DNA of 64,000 nt from Azospirillum rugosum (GCF_017876155.1 NZ_JAGINP010000024.1:92238-156237), one strand, 5' to 3'; numbered from the stretch's first letter, positions 9,300-18,001 are shown. Notes: a model not told the origin generated them from the letters alone. Numbers and translations: made by a program.

Positions 9300-10352
9300 T
9301 CACAGCGCCTTTTGCGCGCTTGCCCCGATCGCCACCGGAGGCGCCACTGGGGAACGCCGCGTCGGCCGGTCCTGCCGGTGGCTCTCCTCGACAAGCCACG
9401 CGACGGCGTCGGCCAGCGTCTCGGCGAACGGCCTCGTCTGGAAATGCAGCTGCGCCACGGCCTTGCTCGTGTCGAACCAGCCGGACGCGATGGCCAGGCG
9501 CACGCCCGTGACCGGCGCGGTGGGCGGCTTGCCGGAGACGTGGTCGCTGATCCATTCGTCGAGCTGGGCGAAGCCCAGCGCCAGCCAGCCGGGGATGCCC
9601 CACCGACGGCGGGGCTTGCGGCCCATCAGAAGGTCGAGCAGCCGCACCAGGGCCGACAGGCGGATGTTGGTCCCGCCGATCAGGTAGCGCTCGCCGATGG
9701 CGCCATGCCGGGCGGCGAGCGCCAAGCCGGCGGCCACGTCGCGAACATCGACCAGGTTCAGCGTGCAGTCGAGGATGAAGCGCGGCCCCCCGCGCAGGAA
9801 CAGGGCCAGCATGGCCATCGGCGGCGTCGGGCCGCCGCCGGGGCCGATGACGGCCGTGGGGTTGGCGATCACCACGGGCTGCCCGGCCGCCGCCGCCGCC
9901 AGCGCGGCTTGTTCGGCCCGGTATTTCGACCGGCAGTAGGAGCCGGCCATCTCCGCCAGAGCCCGGTCGGCGGATTCGGCGATCCGTTCGGCCGGGCGGC
10001 GGCCGAGCAGGACGGCTTCCGTCGAACAATGGACGATCCGCTGCAGTCGATGCCCCTTGGCGCGTTCCAGGACGCATTCCGTCCCGTGCCAGTTGATGCG
10101 GTCGAACGCCTCTTTGTCCGGAAGCCACAGCTGCGGCAGGCCGGCGACATGGTACAGGGTCTGGACCCCGTCCAAGGCCGCGTCCACCGCCGCCGGGTCG
10201 AGGATTGAGCCCGGCGTCATTTCCACACCCCGCGGCAACGTGTCGGAGGCGCAGGTGTCGAGGACGCGCACCCGCTCGCCGCTGGCGAGCAAATGCGCGA
10301 CGAGGTGGCTTCCAATGAAGCCGCACCCTCCCGTGACGAGCGACAGCGCCAT
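9300..10352 (-). CDS. hpnA: HpnA-like NAD-dependent sugar epimerase/dehydratase
   Basis: A 350-residue extended short-chain dehydrogenase. The Rossmann glycine motif TGGCGFIGSH lies near residues 7-16, and the catalytic Tyr-Lys pair is in YCRSK. This fold and length agree with HpnA, the hopanoid-associated sugar epimerase, and the linkage to HpnM- and HpnN-like genes supports it. Other extended-SDR sterol/sugar epimerases are possible. ATG 10352 is chosen because the Rossmann motif follows immediately. A GATACGGT-type repeat lies 83-101 bases upstream of the start, overlapping the end of the HpnM-like gene. The usual hopanoid core genes (squalene-hopene cyclase, hpnC/D/E) are not in this window. 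Confidence 0.72.
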   Translation of the reverse strand: MALSLVTGGCGFIGSHLVAHLLASGERVRVLDTCASDTLPRGVEMTPGSILDPAAVDAALDGVQTLYHVAGLPQLWLPDKEAFDRINWHGTECVLERAKGHRLQRIVHCSTEAVLLGRRPAERIAESADRALAEMAGSYCRSKYRAEQAALAAAAAGQPVVIANPTAVIGPGGGPTPPMAMLALFLRGGPRFILDCTLNLVDVRDVAAGLALAARHGAIGERYLIGGTNIRLSALVRLLDLLMGRKPRRRWGIPGWLALGFAQLDEWISDHVSGKPPTAPVTGVRLAIASGWFDTSKAVAQLHFQTRPFAETLADAVAWLVEESHRQDRPTRRSPVAPPVAIGASAQKAL

Positions 10353-10434
10353 GGCGTTCGGGTCCCGTCTCTTTGTAAGGACGGGAATCTTGCGGTGGGC
10401 CTTCGCCGGCCTCCAATGGCGCAACCGTTGCCAT

Positions 10435-10453
10435 GATACGGTGATACGGTATC
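10435..10453. promoter_or_regulatory. Candidate operator: double GATACGGT with perfect palindrome
   Basis: GATACGGTGATACGGTATC occupies these positions. Its right half, GATACGGTATC at 10443-10453, is a perfect 11-base inverted repeat around a central G. It sits between the HpnA-like gene and the end of the HpnM-like gene. Related copies occur in at least four other non-coding gaps of the window. The binding protein is unknown. Confidence 0.5.
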
Positions 10454-11147
10454 AGGCCCCGCCGAGCAGCCGGTCGGCGTTGGCGTTGAGGTCGCGCGTC
10501 AGGCCGGCGAGCCCCTCGTTGCGCAAGGGGGCCTGGAACTCCGACCGCTGGGCGGCGAGCTGGCTGACCATCCCCTTGGCGAGCACGTCGAGGATCCTCC
10601 AATCCTTACCCGCCCCATCCTTTCCCGCCCAATCCTTACCCGCCGGGCGCAGCACATAGGTCAGGCGCACCGGCGGCTTGCGCGGCCTGGACAGGGTGGT
10701 GTCCACCAGCGTCGTGCCGCGCGGCCCCGCCCGTTCCCCGTCGATCGTGAAGCTCTCGCCGTTGTAGGAATCGAAGCGGTCCAGGTACTGCGCGGCGCTG
10801 CGTCGGGTGAAGGCGTCGAGCGCTTGGCGCCGTTCGGCCTCGCCGGCCTGCTCGAAATAAGGCGCGGCGGCGATCTGCAAGGCGGCGTCCAGGTCGAAGA
10901 CGTCCCGCATCACGGGCAGAAAGCGTTGCAGGCGGGCGCCGTTGGGCTCCTGCCCGCCCCGGCGCATCAGGTCCAGCAACGCGTCGTTCAGCCGGGCCAC
11001 CGGCGCGGTTGCGCCCGTGGTGGCCTCGGACGGGCTCCGGGATGGGGTCTGCGCCTGGGCAACCGGTGCCGTGCCGAGGGCAAGCGCCGCCAGGATGGGA
11101 AGCAGCAAAGCCAGCCGATGGCGCATCCGAGGGGAGGAACCAGCCAT
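10452..11147 (-). CDS. hpnM: HpnM/MlaC-like periplasmic phospholipid or hopanoid carrier (Ttg2D family)
   Basis: A 231-residue secreted protein: signal peptide MRHRLALLLPILAALALGTAPVAQA near residues 8-32, then an MlaC/Ttg2 domain (FLPVMRDVFDLDAALQIA, YLDRFDSYNGESFTI, KDWRILDV). MlaC proteins shuttle lipids across the periplasm; the HpnM branch accompanies hopanoid genes. ATG 11147 has GGAGA upstream and precedes the signal peptide. A short WAGKDGAGKDW repeat interrupts the domain near residue 175, an apparent local expansion. It reads toward hpnA with a 99-base gap, and the divergent sulfotransferase starts 131 bases away. A plain MlaC assignment is the alternative. Confidence 0.75.
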   Translation of the reverse strand: MAGSSPRMRHRLALLLPILAALALGTAPVAQAQTPSRSPSEATTGATAPVARLNDALLDLMRRGGQEPNGARLQRFLPVMRDVFDLDAALQIAAAPYFEQAGEAERRQALDAFTRRSAAQYLDRFDSYNGESFTIDGERAGPRGTTLVDTTLSRPRKPPVRLTYVLRPAGKDWAGKDGAGKDWRILDVLAKGMVSQLAAQRSEFQAPLRNEGLAGLTRDLNANADRLLGGA

Positions 11148-11278
11148 GACGGTCTCCGTCGATGATCCGCCCACAGGGTGCCGCCCGGTGTAGGAGGGGT
11201 CAACCATCCGTGTGGGATGCAGCCGGGGGCACCGGTGGGCTATGCTCCTGGGCGCCTGCAGCACAGAGGAGGCTCCCC

Positions 11279-12391
11279 ATGGGACGCTGGCTTCCCGCGG
11301 CCGACCACCCGCTTTACGGCTGCGACGCGCTGACCCTGCTGACGGTGATGCGGCGGAACGGGCCGCCGGACGCGGCCCACGCGGCGACCCTGGCCGCGGC
11401 AATCGCGTCGGCCCTGCTGCGCGCCCCCTTCTCCCTGGCGGAGCGGGCGTGGGTGGCGTGGAAACGGCGGGACGGCGCGCCGCTTCCGGCGCCGGTCTTC
11501 ATCGTCGGCCACTGGCGCAGCGGAACCACGCACCTCTACAACCTGCTCAGCCGCGATCCGCAGTTCGGCTTCATCGCGCCCGTCGCGGTGGGCCTGCCGT
11601 GGGACATGCTTGGGCTCGGCGCGGTTCTGCGCCCGCTGCTGGAACGGGCCTTGCCGGAGCGCCGCTACATCGACAACGTGGCGGTCCGCCCGGACTCGCC
11701 CCAGGAGGATGAGATCGCGCTGGCCAACATGTCGCCGCTGTCCTTCTACCACGGGCTCTACTTCCCCCGGCACCTGGACGAGAACCTGCGCCGGGGCCTC
11801 TATTTCGAGGGCTGCGGCCCGGACGAGGTCCTGCGCTGGCGTGGCCGCCTCGTCCATTTCCTGGAGAAGGTCGCCCTGTCGCAGGGCGGGCGGCGCCTGC
11901 TGATCAAGAACCCGGTCTACAGCGCCCGCATCGCCATGCTGAGGGAGATGTGGCCGGACGCGCGCTTCATCCACATCCACCGCGACCCGATGGCGGTGTA
12001 CGTCTCCACCGTCGGCTTCTACCGCACGCTGCTGAACCAGCTGGCCTTGCAGCCGCACGGCTCCATCGACGTGGAGCAGGTCGTGCTCGACCACTACCCG
12101 CGGATCATGCAGGCGCTCGTGGACGACGCGGCCGCCCTGCCGCCCAACCGCTTCGTCGAGCTGGCCTTCGAGGATTTCGAGCGGGCCCCGCTGGCCGAGG
12201 CCGAACGCGTCTACCGGACCATCGAGCTTCCGGGGTTCGAGGCCGCGAAGCCGGGGTTCGAGGCCTATCTGGCCGAGGTGCGCAACTATTCCAAGAACCG
12301 GCACCAGCTGTCCGAGGCCGGGCGCCGGCGGGTGGAGCGGCACTGGGCGCCCTTCCTCGCCCGCTGGGGGCAGCCGGCCGCCGCCCCATGA
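11279..12391 (+). CDS. Sulfotransferase family protein
   Basis: A 370-residue PAPS-dependent sulfotransferase. The 5'-phosphosulfate loop is GHWRSGTT at residues 77-84, and the 3'-phosphate-binding element is in FIHIHRDPMAVYVS. Such enzymes move a sulfuryl group from PAPS to a hydroxyl or amine of a lipid, glycan or small molecule. ATG 11279 is supported by AGAGGA 8 bases before it. The final ATGA (12388-12391) overlaps the start of the esterase-like gene, so the two are coupled. Neighbouring lipid-transport genes suggest a lipid acceptor, which is an inference. Confidence 0.88.
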   Translation: MGRWLPAADHPLYGCDALTLLTVMRRNGPPDAAHAATLAAAIASALLRAPFSLAERAWVAWKRRDGAPLPAPVFIVGHWRSGTTHLYNLLSRDPQFGFIAPVAVGLPWDMLGLGAVLRPLLERALPERRYIDNVAVRPDSPQEDEIALANMSPLSFYHGLYFPRHLDENLRRGLYFEGCGPDEVLRWRGRLVHFLEKVALSQGGRRLLIKNPVYSARIAMLREMWPDARFIHIHRDPMAVYVSTVGFYRTLLNQLALQPHGSIDVEQVVLDHYPRIMQALVDDAAALPPNRFVELAFEDFERAPLAEAERVYRTIELPGFEAAKPGFEAYLAEVRNYSKNRHQLSEAGRRRVERHWAPFLARWGQPAAAP

Positions 12392-13500
12392 TCCGCGCGG
12401 CGCTGTCCGCCGGCGTTCTGCTGTTGGGATGGATGGGGTCCGCGCTTGCCCAGTGCCGGACGGTGGAGATCACGGCCAACGGGCGCCCGGTGGTCGGGAT
12501 CGAGGATCTGGCCGTGGACGGCGCGTTCCGGCGCGTGCTGCTCTCCGCCTACGACCGGCGGGCGGAGCCCGACGCCTCCCGGGGCGGGCTGTTCGCCGTG
12601 CCGCTCGACGCGCTGGACGCTGACCGGGCGGAGGCGGTCGAGCTGACCGCCGCCTTCCGCCCGGTCGGCGTCTTCCGGCCGCACGGCATCGACCTGCGCA
12701 CGGAAGCGGACGGCAGGCGGTCGGTCCTGGCGGTCAACCGCCGCCGCGACGGGACCACGACCGTCGAACGCTTCACGCTGGACGGGGCGGCGCTGCGGCA
12801 CCAGGGGACGGTCGAGAGCCCCCTGCTCTGCCGCGCCAACGATGTGGCCTTCCTGGATGGCGAGCGCTTCCTGTTCACCGGCGACCATGGCGGCTGCGGC
12901 CGGGCCGCGGCGGCGCTGGAGGACGCGCTGGACCTCCGCCGCGGCGTCGTGGGCTTGGTCGAGAACAGTGCTGCGCGCGTGCTGGCCGGCGGCCTCGGCT
13001 ATCCCAACGGCCTGCTGCCCGACTTTGAGGCCGACCGCCTGTACGTCGCCGCGACGCGGGAGGGGGCGGTGCTGGTCTACCGCCTGTCGGCCCTGCTCGG
13101 CGGCGGCGAGACGGCCCCCATGGCCCGCATCCCCGTGCCGGGCGGCCCCGACAACCTCAGCCGGGGAACAGGCGGCGGCCCGCTGGAAGGGCGTGCGCTG
13201 GCGGCGGTGCACCCGTCGCTGCCGGCGCTGGCGCTGCACCGCCATGGCCTTCCGGGCGGAGCCACCGCGCCGGCCCGCGTCGTCGCGCTTTTTTCGACGA
13301 CGATGGGGCCGGCGGGCGTGGAGACGCTGTTCGACGACGACGGGGGGCTCTTCTCCGCCGCGACCGTGGCGGCGGCCTGGGACGGCCGGCTCATCGCCGG
13401 ATCGGTGATGTCCGCACGCCTTCTGACGTGCGGCACCGCGACCAGCGGTGCCAGCCGATCATCAGGCTGGGCAGCACGATCAGCGCCGACACGACCGTGA
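12388..13500 (+). CDS. Secreted paraoxonase/SMP-30-like six-bladed propeller esterase
   Basis: A 370-residue protein with signal peptide MIRAALSAGVLLLGWMGSALA and beta-propeller motifs of the arylesterase/strictosidine-synthase-like superfamily: FRPHGIDLR, ANDVAFLDGERFLFTGDHGG, and YPNGLLPDFEADRLYVAATREGAV. These contain the Asn-Asp metal-ligand pattern of paraoxonases. It should hydrolyse a lactone or ester in the periplasm. The ATG overlaps the sulfotransferase stop. The family's usual C-terminal end (GRLIAGSVMSARLLTC) is reached near 13430, after which about 23 unrelated residues run into the opposing HpnN-like gene; the tail is therefore suspect. Confidence 0.75.
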   Translation: MIRAALSAGVLLLGWMGSALAQCRTVEITANGRPVVGIEDLAVDGAFRRVLLSAYDRRAEPDASRGGLFAVPLDALDADRAEAVELTAAFRPVGVFRPHGIDLRTEADGRRSVLAVNRRRDGTTTVERFTLDGAALRHQGTVESPLLCRANDVAFLDGERFLFTGDHGGCGRAAAALEDALDLRRGVVGLVENSAARVLAGGLGYPNGLLPDFEADRLYVAATREGAVLVYRLSALLGGGETAPMARIPVPGGPDNLSRGTGGGPLEGRALAAVHPSLPALALHRHGLPGGATAPARVVALFSTTMGPAGVETLFDDDGGLFSAATVAAAWDGRLIAGSVMSARLLTCGTATSGASRSSGWAARSAPTRP

Positions 13501-16093
13501 AGGTGATGGCGATGGCCAGGAGCATCCCCATGCTGGCGAGCCCGCGGTGGGAGGAGATGGCCAGCGTCGCGAAGGCCGTGCTGGTGGTCAACGTGCTGAC
13601 CAGCACGGCGAGCGGCGTGCTGGTGACCAGCAGGCCCATGCCGTAATCGGCACCGCCATAATCACCGCTGCGGCTGCCCGCGCGTTCCAGCTCCTGCCCG
13701 CGGGCGACCATGTGAATGCTGCTGGACACGCCCAGCGCGAACAGCAGCGGGATGACAATCACGTTGGCGAAGTTGAAGGGAATGTCCAGCAGGCCGGCCG
13801 CCGCCATGGTCCACAGCGCCGCCACCATCAGCGGCGCCAGGATCAGCACGATTCCCTTCAGGCTGCGCTGCACGACCAGAAGCAGCAGGACGATCAGCAC
13901 CAGGGTCAGCGCCGTCGCCTCGGCGAAGGCGCGCAGCACGATCCGACCGGCCTGGGTCACGGTCACCGGCGCACCGGTCGCGTGCGGGGCCACGGCCAGC
14001 ACCGCCTCGGCGAAGCGGGCCATGTCGCGGCTGTCGGAGATGTCGTGGGTCGGCAGCACCTCCACCCGCGCCTGCCCGTCCGGCGCGATCCAGCGTCGGC
14101 GGATGCTGTCCGGCACATCCGCCGCGGTCACCGGCCGCTCCACCTCCAGCCCCTCGCGCAGCCGCTCCAGCAGGGGCGGGACGCCGCCGGTCAACGCTTG
14201 GTCGAGCGCCGCCAGCGCCAGCGCGTCCTGCGGGGGGATGCGCCCCAGCGCCGCGCCGAAGCGCTGGGCGGCGGCGCGGGCCTCCGGCGTGCCGCCCTCG
14301 CCGGCCGCGAAACGGTCCAGCGCTGCGCGCAGCACCGCCACGGCCTCCGCCCGCTCCGCCGTGGTCAGGGGCACCACGTCGGCCGGGGCGGCGAGGCTCG
14401 GCCCCAGCAGCAGGGCCATGTCGGCGATGATCGGCAGCTTGGCTTCCTGGTCCTTGGGTATGAAGCCGGCGAAGGTCCGCACCCCGCCCACCTCCGCGTT
14501 CCCGCGCAGCCGGTCGGCCGTGGCCTGCGCCGCGGCGAGGTCCGGCTCCAGGATGTTGATCGCGTAGGGCGAGGTCCGTGGCGCCGTCGCCAGATCGCGG
14601 TAGGTGCGCACGGCCTCCGTCCGGCGGTCCTGGAGGTTCAGCGGGTTCACGTCCAGCCGAACCAGCGGCAGCGCCGCCAGCGAACCCAGCACCGTCAGCG
14701 CCGTCAGCGCCAGAAGCGCGCCGTTGTGGCGGGTCATCCAGGCGGCGAAGCGGCGGTCCTCGCGCTTGACCCGCACCACGCCGGGGCCGGGCGGCAGCAG
14801 GATGAACAGGGCGGGCAGCAGCGTGAGGCTGATGACCAGCGCCACCACCATGCCGAGGCCGGAGATCACGCCGAACTCCGCCAATCCCCGATAGTCGGTC
14901 GGCACGAAGGACAGGAAGCCGATGATCGCGCAGGCCGTGCTGAGCGCCAGCGGCGGCCCGACGTTGCGCGCAGCATTCAGCACGGCAGCGCGCACCGGGC
15001 GGCCCCGCTGCCGCTCCTCCTGGTAGCGCAGGCCGAGGTGGCTGCCGAAGTCGTCCCCCAGCCCGAAGAACATGACGGCGCAGGTGACGGAGATCAGGTT
15101 CAGCCGCCCCACGGTCAGCGCCGCCAGCCCGGCGTTGAGCGTCAGGCCGAGGACCAGCGTGACCATCATGCACAGGATCATCCGCCAGGACCGCATACCG
15201 ACGGTCAGCACCGTCACGACCAGCACGAAGGACAGGACGGTGGCAAGGCCCGCCGTGTCCTGCACCGTGTCCAGCTCCGTCTGGCGCAGCGCGACGGCAC
15301 CGGTGACGCGGGCCTCCACGCCGAGGCCCGCCGGTTCCCCCCGGATAGCGGTGACGGCGCTGCGCACCGCGTCCATCGCCGGGCGGCCGCGCCCGAAGGA
15401 TGTTTCGCGGAGCACCGGCCGCGCGGTGACGAAGCGCCGGTTGCCGAAACGCTCGTCCTCGTTCAGCTTGACCAGACCGGTCCAGGACACCGGTTCCGGC
15501 TTGCCGTCGGCGACGCCCGCGGTTGCGGCGGCAAGGCGATCGATCAGGTCCGACAGGGCCGCCGGGGCGTTCTCGCCCGTATGCTCCCCTGTATGTTCAA
15601 GGACGAGGTCGACCATGCCGGCCAGCCCGCGCAGGTTCGGCGCCTCGTTCAGCGCGCCCAGCGCGGCCTGCGCCCCCGCCAGCCGCGTGGCGAGATCCTG
15701 AAGCGCGGGAGCATCCAGGAACAGCAGCCCGTTGCGCCGGAAGTAGGGATCGGCCGACGGGACCTCCACCTCGGCCAGGGCGTCCGGGCGGGCGCGCATC
15801 AGCTCGGCCAGGCGCAGCGCCGCCGCATCGGACCGGTCGGCGGAGTCGGAGTCGACCACCACGACGATCTGGTCGTCGGCAAAGGGGAAGGACTGCCGGT
15901 ACCGCTCCGCATCGCGGCGGAACGGCACGTCGGGCGCGATCATGTCGGTGGTGCTGGTGTTGATGCGCAGCACCTCCGCCGAATACCAGCCGGCCAGCAC
16001 CGACAGAAGCAGGAACATCAGGACGGTGACGACCGGCCGGCGGCACGCTGCCGCGCTCCAGCTCCGCAGAATGGAGCGCGCAAAATCCGTCAT
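13391..16093 (-). CDS. hpnN: HpnN-like MMPL/RND lipid transporter
   Basis: A 900-residue inner-membrane transporter of the MMPL branch of the RND superfamily. It has one N-terminal helix (residues about 20-40), a large periplasmic loop containing ADPYFRRNGLLFLD, a helix block with FFGLGDDFGSHLGLRYQEE, then a second loop and helix block (PLLFALGVSSSIHMV). Loop sequences fit HpnN, which carries hopanoids toward the outer membrane; length fits too (around 870-900). It is the last gene of a three-gene operon, 12 bases after its neighbour. Its final 110 bases overlap the convergent esterase gene tail to tail. Confidence 0.85.
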   Translation of the reverse strand: MTDFARSILRSWSAAACRRPVVTVLMFLLLSVLAGWYSAEVLRINTSTTDMIAPDVPFRRDAERYRQSFPFADDQIVVVVDSDSADRSDAAALRLAELMRARPDALAEVEVPSADPYFRRNGLLFLDAPALQDLATRLAGAQAALGALNEAPNLRGLAGMVDLVLEHTGEHTGENAPAALSDLIDRLAAATAGVADGKPEPVSWTGLVKLNEDERFGNRRFVTARPVLRETSFGRGRPAMDAVRSAVTAIRGEPAGLGVEARVTGAVALRQTELDTVQDTAGLATVLSFVLVVTVLTVGMRSWRMILCMMVTLVLGLTLNAGLAALTVGRLNLISVTCAVMFFGLGDDFGSHLGLRYQEERQRGRPVRAAVLNAARNVGPPLALSTACAIIGFLSFVPTDYRGLAEFGVISGLGMVVALVISLTLLPALFILLPPGPGVVRVKREDRRFAAWMTRHNGALLALTALTVLGSLAALPLVRLDVNPLNLQDRRTEAVRTYRDLATAPRTSPYAINILEPDLAAAQATADRLRGNAEVGGVRTFAGFIPKDQEAKLPIIADMALLLGPSLAAPADVVPLTTAERAEAVAVLRAALDRFAAGEGGTPEARAAAQRFGAALGRIPPQDALALAALDQALTGGVPPLLERLREGLEVERPVTAADVPDSIRRRWIAPDGQARVEVLPTHDISDSRDMARFAEAVLAVAPHATGAPVTVTQAGRIVLRAFAEATALTLVLIVLLLLVVQRSLKGIVLILAPLMVAALWTMAAAGLLDIPFNFANVIVIPLLFALGVSSSIHMVARGQELERAGSRSGDYGGADYGMGLLVTSTPLAVLVSTLTTSTAFATLAISSHRGLASMGMLLAIAITFTVVSALIVLPSLMIGWHRWSRCRTSEGVRTSPIRR

Positions 16094-16105
16094 GGTCCCT
16101 TTGCT

Positions 16106-16918
16106 CTAATAGCCGGGCGGTGGAGCGACCGTGACGTAGGAGACGGCGCCGTTCACGTAGGTCTGGTTGTACCAGGTCCCGCCGCAGCCGTAATAGCTCA
16201 CGCTGCCCGCGGTCACGACCGTCGGCGAGCAGGGGAGCACGGTCACATAGGTCGGCGACGCCGTCGCGGCCCCCGCGATGTAGCCGGCCGTCGCCCCGAC
16301 CGCCGCGCCCGCCAGGGCCCAGCCCCAATCGTCGTCGTCGTCCCAGTCGTTGTGGGAATCCCAATTGTTCGACATGTTCTGCGCCGCGTAGGATCGGGCC
16401 TCGGTGCGTTCGGTCTGACCCTGCTGGCGGGCTTCGGTGCGCTCGGTCTGTCCCTGTTGCCGCTCGGCCTGCCGCTCGGTCCGTTCCGCCTGGCCGGAAG
16501 TCCGGGTGTCGGCCCGCTCCTGGGCCCGGACCTGCTGGGTCTCGTTGCGTTGCGCCGAGCGCTCGGTCGCTCCCGACTGGCGGGTGGCGGTTTGCGCGGC
16601 GGCGGTGCGTTGCCCGGACCGTTCGGTGGCCCCGGCCTGCCGGGCTCCGGTCGCGGCAGCGCCACCGGCCGGCCGCTGGGCGGAGAAGCCGCCGCCCGAT
16701 GCCGCTCCGGCACGGGAATAGCCACCGCCCCCCGATGGCCTTGACGCGGAAAAGCTGCCGCCCGCCGCCGGGCCGGACCGGGAGTAGCCGCCTCCCCCAC
16801 CCCCGCGACCTCCGCCGCGCGCGGCCTCCGCCGCGACGGATGCGACGACCAGGGTCAGGGCCGCGCCGATGGCGAGGCCAGACCGTGCGGAGCCCAACCG
16901 TATGAAGCCCAACGTCAT
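16106..16918 (-). CDS. Secreted Gly/Ser-rich and Gln/Arg/Thr-repeat protein
   Basis: A 270-residue exported protein of unknown role. After a signal peptide (about residues 1-32, ending in AAEAA) come a GGGRGGGGGGYSRSG glycine region with repeated SASRPSGGGGYS/SAQRPAGG units. Next is a charged, helix-prone stretch (about 90-175) with tandem RQQGQTERTEA repeats. An Asp/Trp patch (DWDDDDDWGW) leads to a glycine-zipper-like segment (ALAGAAVGATAGYIAGAA), then a Cys-containing tail ending in a TVAPPPGY motif shared by many small outer-membrane-associated proteins. Its ATG overlaps the stop of the DUF2092 gene (ATGA), and HpnN follows 12 bases later. I cannot assign a function. Confidence 0.75.
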   Translation of the reverse strand: MTLGFIRLGSARSGLAIGAALTLVVASVAAEAARGGGRGGGGGGYSRSGPAAGGSFSASRPSGGGGYSRAGAASGGGFSAQRPAGGAAATGARQAGATERSGQRTAAAQTATRQSGATERSAQRNETQQVRAQERADTRTSGQAERTERQAERQQGQTERTEARQQGQTERTEARSYAAQNMSNNWDSHNDWDDDDDWGWALAGAAVGATAGYIAGAATASPTYVTVLPCSPTVVTAGSVSYYGCGGTWYNQTYVNGAVSYVTVAPPPGY

Positions 16919-17802
16919 TTCGGGGCCTCCTCTGCGCTGCCGGAACGTTCCGGATGGTCCTGGGACCCCGGCTGGTCGCCCACACTCTTGCGGACGCGCA
17001 CCAGGAAGGGAATGCGCTGCGCCCCGTCCGGCGGGCGGAAGGCGAGCTGTGCCGCCGACAGGTCGGGGTTCAGGGTCCAATCCGTGAGGTCGGCGCGGTA
17101 CTGCGGCTCGCCCTCGTCGTTCTTGTAGGTGATGGTGATCCGCTGCGGCAGGGGCGTGCCGTCGGCGGCGACCCAGACCTGGAAGTCCACGTCCTCGGTC
17201 CGGCCGGCCACATGGTCCGTCGGCACCGGCGTCAGGGTGTCGTGCTCCACATAATCCAGCGCCTGGATGCGCTGGTCCAGCTCCGCCGGCAGCGTCGTGA
17301 CCAGCAGCAGCGCCAGCGGCAGCCTGATCTGGAGGTCCTGGACCAGGTAGCGCACCGCGTCGTCCACGCTGCCGGGCCGGTCCAGCTGGCCGTAGACGTT
17401 CTGTCCGGGGTCGAACACGGTCAGCGCCTTGCCGTCGAAGGTCACCTGGCGCCGCGTCCCGTCGCTCTGCCGGGACTCCACCCGCAGGGCGTCGGGACGG
17501 TTCAGCGTGACGGTGCGGCGCTCCCCGAACTCGATCTTCTCGCCCGTGTCCTGCACCACGTCGTAGTTGGAGCGGATGGTCACGCTGAAGCCCTTGGCCT
17601 GCGCCAGCGTGTCGGCCATCCGGTTCAGGACGTCCTTGGCGTGTTCGTCGATCACCTGTTCGTCGATGGCCGGCTCGTCATCCGTGTCCGCCCCCTCCAC
17701 CTGGGAGACCGCCAGCGCGGGGCCGAACAGGAGAGGAAGGCAAAGCAGCGGACCGGACAGCCGCAAAAGCGTTCTCATGGGCGTTCTCATGGGCGTTCTC
17801 AT
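16915..17802 (-). CDS. DUF2092 secreted protein (LolA-like lipoprotein/lipid-carrier fold)
   Basis: About 295 residues with a signal peptide (RLSGPLLCLPLLFGPALAVS) and the pattern of DUF2092 proteins: an N-terminal helix followed by antiparallel beta strands (VTIRSNYDVVQDTGEKIEFG, YVEHDTLTPVPTDHVAGRTE). The family is thought to share the LolA/outer-membrane-lipoprotein fold, so a periplasmic lipid-binding role beside HpnN is plausible but inferred. Three start codons (17802, 17790, 17778) lie in a 12-base tandem repeat, making the start ambiguous by 4 or 8 residues. It is the first gene of the leftward operon with the Gly-rich protein and the transporter. Confidence 0.78.
   Translation of the reverse strand: MRTPMRTPMRTLLRLSGPLLCLPLLFGPALAVSQVEGADTDDEPAIDEQVIDEHAKDVLNRMADTLAQAKGFSVTIRSNYDVVQDTGEKIEFGERRTVTLNRPDALRVESRQSDGTRRQVTFDGKALTVFDPGQNVYGQLDRPGSVDDAVRYLVQDLQIRLPLALLLVTTLPAELDQRIQALDYVEHDTLTPVPTDHVAGRTEDVDFQVWVAADGTPLPQRITITYKNDEGEPQYRADLTDWTLNPDLSAAQLAFRPPDGAQRIPFLVRVRKSVGDQPGSQDHPERSGSAEEAPK
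17767..17802 (-). repeat. Threefold 12-base tandem repeat carrying three start codons
   Basis: Read on the minus strand the unit is ATGAGAACGCCC, present twice in full and followed by ATGAGAACGCTT. Each unit supplies an in-frame ATG (17802, 17790, 17778), encoding the MRTP MRTP MRTL start of the DUF2092 protein. Unit-number change by slippage would alter the N-terminus without shifting frame. Confidence 0.85.
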
Positions 17803-17992
17803 GGGACACCGCCGATCAGTCGATACCGATCCGTTGATGATGCTTTCGTCACCGCTCTTGGCGTGGAACGGCGTGGAACGGCTTGGCCAGCGAAGGGCGA
17901 CGGCGGTCGGCCGATCTCGTCCACGGCCGGGTGGTGATCGGTCACTTTGGCCCAAGCCGCCGGCAGCTTTGAACCATGCAACAGTTGGCGTC

Positions 17993-18001
17993 GATACGGT
18001 A
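17993..18001. promoter_or_regulatory. GATACGGTA motif copy
   Basis: GATACGGTA in the divergent region, 180 bases from the second copy (TACGGTATC, 18174-18182). It belongs to the recurrent motif described at 10435-10453. Confidence 0.4.

Noticed and set aside
13448..16744. About 1100-codon plus-strand open frame opposite HpnN
   Set aside because: Rich in His/Gln/Arg/Gly with no recognisable domain, and opposite a clearly conserved transporter; arises from third-position GC bias.
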